Source: Gonatopus flavifemur (Eukaryota > Arthropoda > Insecta > Hymenoptera > Dryinidae). Taken from it: 64,000 nucleotides of DNA. Positions 47,547 through 59,802 of this stretch are shown here, piece after piece (within the stretch, counting starts at the first letter, position 1; each line of letters starts with the position of its first letter). A program made the position numbers and the translations under genes. The stretch spans positions 4,402,001 through 4,466,000 of the forward strand of contig JAFFJZ010000003.1 in the NCBI GenBank assembly GCA_018340375.1, given 5' to 3'. The notes under the pieces were generated by a model. It had not been told where the DNA came from. It saw only the letters and a list, made by a program, of their open reading frames with translations, and did no database searches.

Positions 47547-49627
47547 CAGCTAAATTTTTTACTTCCCCTGAATAAATTGTTTCATTCGTATTTGAGGCAA
47601 ACAGAACTCAAGCAACTCGAAACAACTCTTTCCTGTATATGATTGCTCCACAATATTTCCGTAAAGGAGGAAAAATACATCAAATTCACAAAACAAATTC
47701 AAATCATCTTCTCTCGATGTGCGAAAAGTGATCAAAGAGGCAAGCAAAAAATGGTTTCATTTGTTCTCTTTCCTAATGTTGAAAGCTTCCAAGTCTCACA
47801 AGCTTGAGAGATTACGAGTTTGAAAGTTTGAGACTTGCAGAGGGTTCCAGGTACTTAAGAATACTGAAATTGATCTGATCAGTAAAGGGTGAAGACGTGA
47901 TGTGTACTAACCCATTTCACGGGATTTGTATATTGTTCTTGGAGTTAGTAATTGACTAATGGAAAACGGTTATCGAATTGCTTCCTCTCAACCTGACTTC
48001 TGTGGAGAAGGAATTTCTCAGTGGTAACACACTTTTAAAACTACTAACAAAATTTTTATTTAGCTGCGCCCTTGTTGAGAAGGTTTGTAAGTTCATTGTA
48101 ACCAGCACAGTTTTTATATACTATACTTTTTCTAGTTCCACTAAAATTCAAAATGTCATTTCAATCACGACAAATGTGTGAACTGACTAAAACCTCACAG
48201 AATAGTTTCAGCAACTTGACGCTGATGAGGATGTCATTTACATTGAGGTTCCATGCCAACCAAGTGAAATTCTGTTGAAAATTTGAATTTGAATTTGGCA
48301 CACGGTAGAAGACTGAAGAAGAACTTGGGTGAGAAAATCCTCTGAAAATCAGGTCGATCCGATATAGTATTCCTCAATCGCAATCAAATTTTGATAAAAA
48401 ACAAAAATACATTGACACATCCATAAACAGCAGAAATAAGAAACCAACAAGAAATATCGAACAGCTATACCACGTTGATACACACTACCGATTTCCCACA
48501 ATTATTATCCATTGAACGTACCGTAAAAGCATTTTATATCCACTCTTCAAATCAAACGTATCAATTCCACGATCTGAAAATACATTTCGATCATTCCTCT
48601 CGCAATAATCTTGCCCGAGAGATCGTAGTCGTTACCATAACCTTCCTCTCCTCGTCTTTTTTTTCTTTTTCTTCAAATTTCATAATCCGAGATGGAATGG
48701 GAATCATTACTATCGTCATTTTTTTCCTTCCAAGTTTCCTTGGAATATTCAAGAGACGTGAATTTCGTATCAATTCGTAAAGCATTCAAATTCTATGGAT
48801 CGTGGATACCACAACTTTCCGTAGCACTTTCTTCCAACTCGTCATTGGGAGTGAATTTTCAATGAATTCACAAGTGAGTTTTATGCTCGACAAACATAGT
48901 TTTGAGGAGAAAACTTCTGCAAGCGATTCAAGATTCGGTTCTAGAGAAGCGTACGCAGAATGAACAATGAAGGTTTTGTAAGGTAGAATTGATTATGGAG
49001 AATAAGCCGGTAAACGTTGACTTTAATTGATTCATGGGACTTTCGAACGCGGCAGGTTTATATACAAGGGTCCTTTGATTATTCCAACAAAATCTGAATT
49101 CAACTCCATTTTTTTTCCAACAGATTTATTAGGTGTTTTGTACGAAGCGTTGGAAAATTTTCAACAAAGACATTGAAAATATGGTTTGAATTTTCCTCAC
49201 ATTCGTTTTTTTCTTCCAATACATCTCGTGGAAACCGATTATTCGGAGGAAGGGTGAGGAGCGTTGAGGCGATGATTTGACGAGTTTGAGGATGCTTCAA
49301 TCAGAAATCATCCCATGATAACAGTGCTCTTAAAAGTATGAGTGGTCAAGTTGTGAAAACTTTTCAACTTCGTGAAAACATCGTTTATACGAGGAGAACT
49401 TATTTCCTCGCCTATCGAGTGAATTTTTTCGCATTTTTTATGGCTGTATTCTGCCATTGCAACGTGAAAACGAATTTTAAAGGAGCTCAGAAGCGTCTTA
49501 TCAAAAATCTCTCCTGGTGAATTTTTAAAAGACTTTCCAAATTTTCTAAATACTTCTATTCAACTTACAAACATTGTTTGAAAAAGTTTTGGTATCATGC
49601 TTTTCTCTTTGGAAATCCACTAATATT
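47547..49627. other. Intergenic, no convincing gene
   Basis: The longest frame (48475-48780, 101 codons) is hydrophobic in its second half but is overlapped by a frame on the other strand and has no family match that I recognise. Nothing else is supported. Confidence 0.35.
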
Positions 49628-49828
49628 CACTGTAAAAAAATTCTTCTTGAATATTCAAAAGATGTGACTGTAATTTTTCACAGTTCTGAGAGAAGAAGTT
49701 GCTGAATTTTCAAAAACTTGACTGATTTTCCAGAATACGCTCCGAAATTTAGTGTTCTTGAAATTCAGTAAAATCTATCTGGAAATTTAGAAGGAAGTTT
49801 CCACATTTTCTGAATTTTTTTTACAGTG
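49628..49828. mobile_element. MITE with CACTGTAAAAAAA ends
   Basis: The left end CACTGTAAAAAAATTCTTC is inverted at the right end (rc CACTGTAAAAAAAATTCAG). The terminal CACTGTAAAAA is the same as that of the 27482 element, though the interiors differ. ATT flanks both sides, but a true target duplication is unclear. Confidence 0.65.
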
Positions 49829-49939
49829 ATTCCTCACAGAGTGATTATGACTTCCAAGAATTTGTCCGATAATTCGAAAAACTTGTAATCTGCTGTCTAA
49901 AATTGTTAGAATGGTATTTGAATCTTTAGCCAGCCAAAA

Positions 49940-50140
49940 GTGAGCCTTCCGAGTGAAATTTCCACTCTTCTAGAGGAATAATCTAAGGTTTGGGGTTATA
50001 AACTCACAGCCACTCCAATTCTAGAGTGAATTTCTCAGTGGAAGTTTACTCGAAACGAGTGAAAATCCCACTCCAAGCGGACTGGCTCACTTCTGTGACT
50101 TGGTGGAGTGAAGCGAGTGAGTTTTCACTCTTCCAGATTC
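49940..50140. repeat. Second GAGTG/CACTC palindrome cluster
   Basis: GAGTGAAATTTCCACTC, GAGTGAATTTCTCAGTGG, GAGTGAAAATCCCACTC and GAGTGAGTTTTCACTC follow each other, like the cluster at 39.5-39.75 kb. Confidence 0.6.
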
Positions 50141-52059
50141 AGAGAGTGTCCCGTAGACCACTACTAATTCATCCTCTTGTATCTAATTTTCATCCATATT
50201 ATCTCGAAAATAATATTTAATTGATTCCAAAGTCAACTCGAATCGTCTAACCACAACCAGAAGATGAGTGAAAATTTCCCCAGTACTTAGCAAAAATACT
50301 CCCTTTATAAACACATCAGAAATTAAATTTACGTACTTTCAAAACAGCACTTTGTTTAATGGAAACTATACAATCACTTGATACTCCAAACAGTGAGATA
50401 TTAACAACGAAGTTATACTTTAAAACGAAGGAAATTTTTACCCAGTATAAATTTCCAATAAGCAAAGTTGAACCGCACCGACCAAACTTCACGTTCCCCT
50501 TAATTTCACGATAGAAACAACCCGCCTCCACGTCAACTGCACTTCGCCCCAAAACATTCAGTGATTCTCTTTTCCAAACTCAACGTGTTCACAAATTGCA
50601 TTCACGTAAACAACTTTGAAAAAATAATTGATAAATTTGATCCCCAGTTCTCCACATAGAATTGAACGTACAAATTTTCGAATGATTTCCCGCATGCATT
50701 TGCATATCAAATCAACAAAGTTTTCATTAAATTACAAGGGAACTTTACACGGAACTCGCTCTGCCATACAATTGTGAATAAATTTTCATTCGAGTCTCGT
50801 GGATTTAATATACAAATATACTAGGGTGGATAGAAAAAGTTCCTTCTTCTTCTTCTTTCTTTTCTCTTTCGACGGGTTCGAGAACGACCGTTGAAAAATC
50901 GTGATTTCTCATTTGGAGTTCTCGAATAATAATTAATTTCACAACACTGTTTGTACTCGAACTTTATGTACGGGTGTGTATATACTCGATATCTCATTCC
51001 ATCGATCAATCGATCCAAAGTTATACCATGGTTTTTGCAAGGGATGGGATACGGATATGAATAGAAACGAAGTGCTCATATTCCATTCACCCTGTATATT
51101 ACGTCAAAATATGCCTAACAAGGCAGGGTTAAGGGTCGTACGTTTCACGTGCATGAGGCATCGAGCGGATTTTTTTTCCATCGATATCGTCGAGAGCCAA
51201 CGAGTTTCAAGATGAACGTAATTAGTTTCTGTATCGCAGTCACTAGGTCAAGAATTTCAATGGGTATGTATGTGCGGGTGAGTGTAATTTTTTGCTGCTT
51301 CTAAAATCGATCGAATCGATGTGTAATATAACGTATCGATGACAATTGTGGTTCCATTTTGTTTGATGAATGCTGGGGTGGATTTTATTTCTAACATGGT
51401 AATCACACTGATGAGAGGGGTTGTTTATGCCAAACATAATATTGTTTTGTTGTTCAGGGAAAGGGGAATGATTTTCTAAATCTCGAATGTAAATTTATTA
51501 AATTTATATTTAAGAAATACTTTTTCTCTGTGCAATAGCAAACGATTGATCTGCGGTCATTGACATGAGTACCCTATCAGCGACCCCTCGCCAATCAGAC
51601 ACGTTGCCTCCAGATCCCACTGCTTGGATATACTTTCAGCACAAAGATTCTAATTCGATTCTTCAATTAAAAAATCCTAAAATTTAGAAAGAATATTCAA
51701 CAAACACTTGATAAAATCAACAATGAATTTCAAATGAAATGGAATTTTTTCAATTTGATTTTGTTTCTCTGAAATTGCAGTTTCAGATATAAAAAAGAGA
51801 CAGTTTTCTCCATTGAATTATATCAGTTCCTGTTAATTTGTTCTAAAAAAAATTCATAGTCATCTGAATAGATCTTTTCTTGTAGAATACAATGCATTCA
51901 TTCTTTTCTTTTCCATTATTGTTAAGGAACTTCATTCCAGCGGATGAAAAAGATAAGAATTCCAAGATTCAGCTCATTAAAAGAAGATTGAAGAATGAAA
52001 CATTATTGAAAAGACACAAATTCAAACGATAGAAGATTTCTTTTGATACAAGGGACCAT
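50141..52059. other. Intergenic, nothing recognised
   Basis: Short frames only, and AT-rich. No repeat or signal that I can define. Confidence 0.4.
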
Positions 52060-52270
52060 CTCCTGTGGAAATTTCTTCCGGGCTCAAACTTAGGCCAGGT
52101 TTATAATCCAATATCCGGGCAAAACAATGGTAGCCAACTTGGGGGCTATATGGACTGTGGGTGGGCATACCTGGATTGAGATATTCCAGGAATATACCCT
52201 TACGGGACCAGGGCCTACCTTGAAAAATAAAAGCACCTGACCCGCGTATTCCGTCCTCCAAAAGAGCACG
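52060..52270. other. Unassigned stretch of unusual composition
   Basis: This is clearly more GC-rich than its neighbours. On the minus strand two overlapping frames (99 codons 52022-52321, 70 codons 52090-52302) are open. Neither protein is familiar. It could be an exon, a non-coding RNA or a fragment of a repeat. Confidence 0.25.
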
Positions 52271-52970
52271 AGAAGATGTAATCGTAGAAAACATAATTTC
52301 ATTCAACCTATCGAAATTCAACTACACCGCGAATAGGTACTGTTGGAAATGAGGTATGAAGCGTAACAACACGCCCTCAATAATGAACTTGAATTCATTG
52401 AGGGTATCTTACGCATGTCAGACCTTGACTTCGTGCGCTATATTATTCCATAACCGGTATCGAAAACCTTTTGTGTAACAACATACTAAAACACGTACAA
52501 TACAACGTGTTTTTCTCGTTCGTCCCATCATGATTCCCAGTTAATTATCTTTTAAATGATAACTTTCCCCTCCAATTCATTTCTAATTAGGACACTATCG
52601 ATTGGAAAGGAATAATCGAATCATCATCAGTCATCTTAACGAAACCGGTGTGTATTTAATAACCACCGAAACAATGGATCATAATTACGAAAGAAACGGA
52701 TGGGAGAAAGACTTGTCGTTCTTCTCTCACGTGTCTTCGATGAAAATATTCACGTATGTCAATGACGATGATGGCTATACCGAGAAGAGAAGAGTAATAA
52801 CGTACCGAGCAGGGCTCCGAGTCACGCCCCGAACCACTATCGCGTGGAACGACTGTTGTAGGTATAGCCGTATTGTACAATGTGTTTCCGCAAGGTTTGA
52901 AAAGAGAACAGGCCTAGAGTCGAGGGGACGGAGGAAATGACGAACCGTCTCTTGTGTTCAGTTTAGGCGC
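52271..52970. other. Intergenic, CpG-richer toward the right
   Basis: A 112-codon frame at 52602-52940 (+) and a 74-codon frame on the other strand overlap. No domain is visible in either, so I do not call a gene. Confidence 0.3.
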
Positions 52971-53400
52971 TGAATTGTGGTATGGAGAATGAGAGAAGAA
53001 GGAAACATAGGAGTGGGAGAGCAGTACAGAGAGAAAAGAAACGGGATGAGAAGAGACACAGGGAATGAGGAAGCATGGAGTTCATGCTAAGGACTCTGAG
53101 ATGTGTGTGCATCACTCTGGTAGAGAGCAGTAAACGAGTGTCGGTGGGAAAGGGAAGAACGGAGGGGCACCGATCGATGCATCGAGTAGTCGAGGCGCCC
53201 AGCGGCCTGGCCCTGAGCCTCAGCCCCGTTTCTGCCTTGCTTCATCCCTGCTCGATTCCTCTCTCTCTTTCTCTGTCTCCCTCTCCCTCTCATCCATGAT
53301 CTCCCTCTTCTCTACCCTAGTATGCCTTGCAGCGCGATTTTCCTACTTTGAGGGTTGTGTGTGCAGTTGCGCATCGACCTCCGTAACGTGCACAACCAGT
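52971..53400. promoter_or_regulatory. Purine and pyrimidine tracts around a CpG-rich core
   Basis: About 90 bp almost purely of A and G (52980-53070) precede a GC-rich core (53160-53240, including GGCGCCCAGCGGCCTGGCCC), then a CT-rich tract (53248-53315). Such an arrangement is common at promoters. No attached gene is visible. Confidence 0.3.
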
Positions 53401-55707
53401 GTGTACTTTTTACCTTCTTCTCTCTTACAATAAAGCCTTCCCATAGAGAAGGAGATTAGTATATTCCTAGTGGTCTCACCTTTAAAGTACACACTTCTTG
53501 TGAAACACCAATTTGAATGTAGCACATGAGAAAACCAAAGAACAGACACTTCTCGAGAATATCATTTTTTTTCTCTTCCTTTCTCTCGATACTGTTGTTT
53601 CAAATGTGAAAGCAAAGACAAAAAAGTGACGATTTCGGTGACTTGCTTTCCCCTTTCGTAATGTCATTTCTCAAAAAAATGATCTTTCAAATCGAGAGAT
53701 TTTGCATGTATATACATTTGAATCGATCAGTCTTTTAATTAGGAAGTGTTTTTCAACTAGTGGTGAATCAAGTGCCAGTGCACAGTGCGAGTTTTGATAA
53801 TTATGGTTCCAGATAAATTCTTGACAAAGATAAATATGATGATAAAGATAAAGGAACAACGAATGATCGAATTCACATACAATTCTGCTACGTAAATTCG
53901 ATTAGAGAGTTGTGTTCGATAACAAGCATGTTCTGCGAGGAGAAAATTTGAGAGATCAAATTTTCAAAGATTATCGTTATCAAGAGATTCATCAGGGTTG
54001 TGACTGTAATGCTCCACCCGCTGATACACGATTATGGTAAATCTAATACTCTATATTTACACGTAAAAATATTTTCATTTTATCATCTTGCACCTCCTTA
54101 CCCTTCCACCGAGCACCCCGAACGATCTCTAGACCCTATTTTTTTTTTGTCAAACCAATCGATATGACGAGAGAATTGACTCATCAAGAAGTTAGGCTAT
54201 TATCATCGGATCTTCTCATTTGCTTTATCGGCACTTCATATCGCTTTGTCACATGTTACATAGTGAGGACAAGATTCGATATGCACTTGAAGTTCAAGAA
54301 TGGATACCAATCATTCCCCTTCCCTTTGCTTATTCTTCCTTCGTTTGCATATCAAAGATACGATTGATGTGTTTAATTTCACACGCTTGCTTTCGAATTT
54401 GTCAATTTTATGGCAAATTTGTACTTGTAAGGTTAACGAAGAATATGTATGTCGCTGAAATTCGGAATATAAAAAGGAATCTCGAATTCATCTCCCTCCG
54501 TTTGATGGATGGATACACTTTTATTGACATGTATAATAGTATATGGAGTTGTGATTGTTTAGTTCATAAACACAGCATATGAAATCATCCATCATCGTTG
54601 TGCACATGACATGTGTTTTACGATCTACCGTTGATGATTTTATCGAAAGTGGTATCGATTTTGACACAGCAGGGAGTGGGAATCAATGGTGAATCTTATA
54701 CAAGAATTTGGAACACACAAGAAAAATATAGGGGAAATGAGATGAGAAGAATGTTGATGAGCTGCGTGGTAATAAAGGAATAATGTTGATTGTATTTCAT
54801 CCGTTATATCATCTTTTATGGAAATATATTCAAGAATGTACAGCAAGTACATGATTTTTAACTATTCCACAAATGGACGTGGAAATTTAGGGTGATTTTT
54901 GTTGAACGAAAACTGCATTTTTCAGGTCGAATCAAATATATCGACGCAAACTCGTCTCCAATCACATTTTCAATCGAAATGAAAATCTATAAAAATATGC
55001 ATTCATACTTCCATAAATTTGGGAACTTGCACAAATCATCAATTTTCACGTTGAACTACGAATTACTACTGGGAAGAGAATTTATAAATGGAATATCATG
55101 AATCTTATACATGCGCATTCTTGGTTCCTCGTAAAAAAATACGTGAAAACCATGAACGTGCACTAGTTGGGCACTTTCTTCTACCTGCGAGGTTATTTGT
55201 GAATTAGCAAGAAATTCTGAGTATTTTTTGCAAATCTTTTCACGTCTAATTAATTCACGTCTAACGACGTTGGCGTGGTCGAACTTTAAGTACAGTTTTA
55301 CTCTGTCATACATCGAAAAAATGTTATATATAATGTTATAATTAACTAAATTTCTGTTCAAATATGAACCCAGTAGAGTTTGAGTTGGATCAAATGAAAA
55401 ATTTATTGTATCCAAATGAATTTTTATTCCTTCCAGATAAAATTTGTATGGATCAAGTAAAACGAAATTTTCTGCAATGAATGTCTAGTAGCTCTGGTTA
55501 GAAAAAGAACCCATTCATTCTTATTGAATGTGCAGATTTCCGATTCAAATTCAATGGGTTTGAATGGGAATGAATGAGTTTCTTCAACGAGGGAGATCCT
55601 TATTCAAGGAGATCATTTTTCTGTTTGTAGAAATATTTTTTCCCACACAGTAAAACATTAGGATACCCTTAAAACCAGCCTTGTTCCTGTGGTGGGAGTA
55701 AGAACCA
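53401..55707. other. Intergenic, nothing recognised
   Basis: Frames of 119-120 codons at 54220-54582 (+) and 55056-55415 (-) have no recognisable features and are treated as chance. Confidence 0.35.
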
Positions 55708-55930
55708 CACAGTGAAAAGTAAAAGTGGAATTTTCTCCCAATTTAGTGACAGCACAAATCTCTCACGTGTGATGAATTGATTTTCCTTATATTCCAGGAG
55801 TATTTTTCTTCATTTGAAGAGAAATTTCTTTCAGAAAGAATTTTGTTCCAAATCAAGGACAATGAACTTCCCCCACGTGGAGAATTTTTGATGCCATTTG
55901 GGTGAAACTTCACTTTTAAGTTTTACAGTG
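55708..55930. mobile_element. Foldback element with CACTGT-type ends
   Basis: The left end CACAGTGAAAAGTAAAAGTG is inverted at the right end (rc CACTGTAAAACTTAAAAGTG). The inner segments (GGAATTTTCTCCC / AAGTTTCACCC) also pair. Non-coding. Confidence 0.6.
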
Positions 55931-56337
55931 CATATTCAGTAAAACTTCACAGAAGAGTGTATCACAGAAGAGGAAAATGTTTCCATTGAGGAGATACCAG
56001 CCCTGTGGTACGAGCCAAATTGTTCATTCCAAGCTATTCAAAAGTGTTTTGATAAAATCAAAACATCACCCTATACAGCAGTTAGAAGCAAACGATTTGG
56101 CTAGTTTCACGCTCGGTGTTATTCTTAATCCGCAAAACTTCCTAATCCCGCGGAAGAATGCTTGGTTTCTACACAGAATGCCAAAATGTGCGCAGAGATG
56201 AAGAATATAGATTTTTATGATAATTCAAATTGTGAGAATAAATATAATTATTTCACAGAAAATTCTCCTCATTTGTTCCGTGAATTCGCATATTTTAATA
56301 TTTTTCTCCAAATTTTGCCTCCGATCAGCTGCATATA

Positions 56338-56595
56338 CAGGGTGTCCTAAAACAAAGTATCGACCTTTTACCAGCATGTGCCTGAGAGAAAACTGAACAA
56401 CTTTTCCGTCCACCATTTTTTGATCCGAGACTTAGTTTCAGAGTTGATTTCAACGGATCAAGTGGATACTTGCCACGTGAATGGTCAACTTTTTTTCTTA
56501 TAACTCGAAAACTAAGCTTCGGATCGAAAAATGTAACACGGAAAAGTTGTTCAGTTTTCTCTCAGGAATACGCTGGTGAAATATCGGTATCCTGG
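56338..56595. mobile_element. Long palindromic element (CAGGGTGTCC end)
   Basis: Core arms 56371-56409 and 56538-56576 match as inverted copies at 36 of 39 positions. Pairing extends outward to CAGGGTGTCC near 56338 and inward through TTTTTGATCCGAGACTTAGT / rc TTTTTCGATCCGAAGCTTAG. Almost the whole element folds back on itself. No coding capacity. Confidence 0.7.
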
Positions 56596-59500
56596 ATTTG
56601 GTTCAGTAAATTACATTTCTTGGTAAATTTATGTTGCTGGAATGTGAAGATGAGCTTTATTGGATACATTCAACTGTACCAAAAGAATCTTAAACAGTTT
56701 TGTATGCAGCTAAAATTGTCATCTCCTGTGCCATTTGGAGTGGCTGTGGTATTTTTACTTCAGAAATGCATATTTTTTCCTATGCCTTGATATGTCAATC
56801 TTTAACCAGATTTTTTAGTTCAATTTTAGTACTCTGATCGAAGGAACATATCGAATCTTGCGCGCTCGCCCTGAGAAGGAAACAGTTTTCTGGATGAATC
56901 TAATCTCATCCGACTGAACTTAAAATAAGGACGAGGGTGAGATCAGGACAACGACGAGATAGGTAACCTTCTGGCTGCCTATCTTTTCGTTCAAATGAAA
57001 TTCTCACTCTTTGAGATTCAAAGAATATGGGATTTACAAAAGATAAGGAGTAAAACGAAAGTCTGCTTATAATCTGGAGAATTTTTAACCGAATGCTTCA
57101 GTGACGATTGTTTTTTCCATTAACGCAGTAACTATCATTCCTTCCCTTGCAAGAATACTCTATCGACATTACTCTATATCAACATTGAGTACCACCGGAT
57201 ATATCTGAGATCCTTGAAATATCCCAAGTGATCTGAACTCGATTTAACATTCTTAACTTGGAACATTGTCATCTTAATTCATTTGGGATCATCATTCTGC
57301 TCTGAGGCAAAGGCAATATCAAATATAGGAATAGCGACAGTGGTTACTTTTGCAGATCTAAAATTGATAGATCGAGAACATTCATGAATTTCTTCCGCTG
57401 ATGGCCATAATCTCAAAGAATCAATATTAATAACATTCGTAGTGGAATAGAATTCAAATGTAAATGAAAGTGAAAAATGAATCACAGCGAATGAATGTAA
57501 CTCGAAAATTGGCTTTTGGATAGTTTCATTCCTTTGATAGTTCGCAAATCCTCTTTCCTCGGTAATTTATTCAACAGTTCGTGTGGCTAAAATCAAAGAT
57601 GAAGGATTTCCTCGTGCTAGCACCTGAAGAGGTGATATCATGTACAGATGAAGCTACCTTATGTTCTTACCATCGAATAAATATATCTTAAAGCTCTCTT
57701 TCAAGATATCTCTCCAATTCTGAACGGTAATAGAACGGAGAGTGCAGCAATTAATTTCCTATACGATCCAGATTAACTCGATATTTCAAAAGCACTTGAC
57801 GAAGTTAGCCGAAATTTGCAACTCCTCCGTTAAAATTGATACAGGTGGAATACATTACATAATGAGAATATCGTGAGCTGGTTTCGACACTCGCAAAATT
57901 TGATATCGGAAGTAAGGAGAATTATCAACAATCAGAAAGATATGCATTCTAGTTTCACTCGCATTTCAGGATGAATAATGCAAAATCTTGTATCAGAAAT
58001 GATATTGAATTTTGTGATTAACTATAATATAATATTTCGTATCAGATATAACCTCAAGCAGAAAAATTTTCCAGAAATATATACAATTTATATATAATTC
58101 AATATAGTTTGTATTTCAAGTTACGTACAATTAGATATCCGTTACACAAAATTTTGTTTCAGAGAAGATTTTCAAAATTTTTTCAAATGGAAAAATTCTT
58201 CATCAGATTAAAACAAAAAATTTTCAAATTGAAACAGAAATATATTCCTTCTTGGATTCGAAGAATATAATTTCAATTCAATGGAAAATCTTCTCATTGG
58301 AATGAATCATCTCTTCCATTGAAAACAAGATTTATCAAAATGAGGGCAAAGAAATTTTCTTTAAATCTAAGAAATCGGGTCATATTTACACACTCTCAAG
58401 TGTTCCAAAAGTGATTATACGATTGAAACACTCTCAAACTATTAGAATAAAACATTCAAATTTGCAGAGTGAAATTTGTTCTTGAATAGCAATACATTTA
58501 TGTAACTCAAATGAACAGATGAAGTCTAAAATCTTTGGAATTTCTTTGAAAATCTTCTTGTAAAATCTTCAAACAGTTCCAAGTAGTACTGAAACATGAC
58601 TCTTGTTAGCACTTTGATATTGAATTCCCTAAAAGATATATATTATGCCAAAATATTTGCTCTTCGGAGAAACGAAGAGAAATTAATTCACCAGAATTAT
58701 AATGTTCAGTCGCAAATGAGGATCATTAAGAATTACAATAATGGGAATACAAATTCAGCACAAGGAATATTCAGAGCAGTCTATGTAGCACAATGCATGC
58801 AACTCCAGCGTTTCTAAGATGTTCAAAAATCGTAGACGAACTAGGTTTCCTGAACGCTTAAAAAACATCTCAAAGATATATTTTGGTTTTGTGTCACGGC
58901 TGTGGCAGTTTTTTCATCCCAGGTGTTGTTTGAAGAGTTGAAAAGATATTTAAATGTTTAGATCTATTTTGTAATTTTCCAATAATTCATTAGAGATAAA
59001 GCAGTCCTAAGTGATTGAATTTTAAAAAATGCATCACCCTGATCGGAATTCACAGACTCATTAATTATTACTACCGTACAGGGATTGAATACACATCCAG
59101 TCCTCTTTCATAATGATACATCGATCCTACGAGGATCAATGCACGATCATTCCGTTGAATGTGTGTCGAGTCAGGGGAGCTGTACCTTCCCTGTACTGCA
59201 AGGTGATGTACGCATTCACTCTCAACGCAGAATCTAAAGCTTAGAATCATAAATCAACTTCAAAAGATATACACACATTTTATCAATAATGGTTCACTAA
59301 ACGTTAATTTCAATGCAGCATTGAATTCGCGACTATAAAAGTTGATATAACTAATAAATAGCAATTGATTCTCTCAATTGTTCTATACACGCAGGAAAAA
59401 GATTAATCGAAAGACGAAGAGTTGCTGTTTCTTACAAGCTGATACGTCTCCTGAAGATTGATGCACCAAGCAATTATTTTTCATCATTTTAGCAAACTTG

Positions 59501-59720
59501 TTGGCTGTTTTAATAATAATAAGTGAACTCCGAAGTGAAATGAATAACATATTCATTTGTCCCGTACCAAAGAAAGATTCATTAGAATCAACAGAATATT
59601 CGTTAAAAACAATTCATTTGATCCAAATAAATTATTTCGGCTTCGAAGAATATCCTGTGGATTCTGATTAATATTTCTTTGGTACGAGACAAATAAACAT
59701 TTATTCGACTCCTTGGTAGG
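56596..59720. other. Intergenic, nothing recognised
   Basis: AT-rich with short frames only. No gene, promoter or defined repeat that I can support. Confidence 0.4.
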
Positions 59721-59802
59721 AATATTTTATTAAATCTCATTGACAAATGGTAGAATTCATGATTGAATCTCCTATTCGTCAATGAGATTTCATAGAATAT
59801 TT
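59721..59802. mobile_element. Short hairpin MITE (AATCTCATTGACRAAT family)
   Basis: Arms 59721-59750 and 59771-59802 are inverted copies (TTAAATCTCATTGACAAATG / GAAATCTCATTGACGAATAG) around a 20-bp loop. The same family is nested at 46622-46733. Confidence 0.65.
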
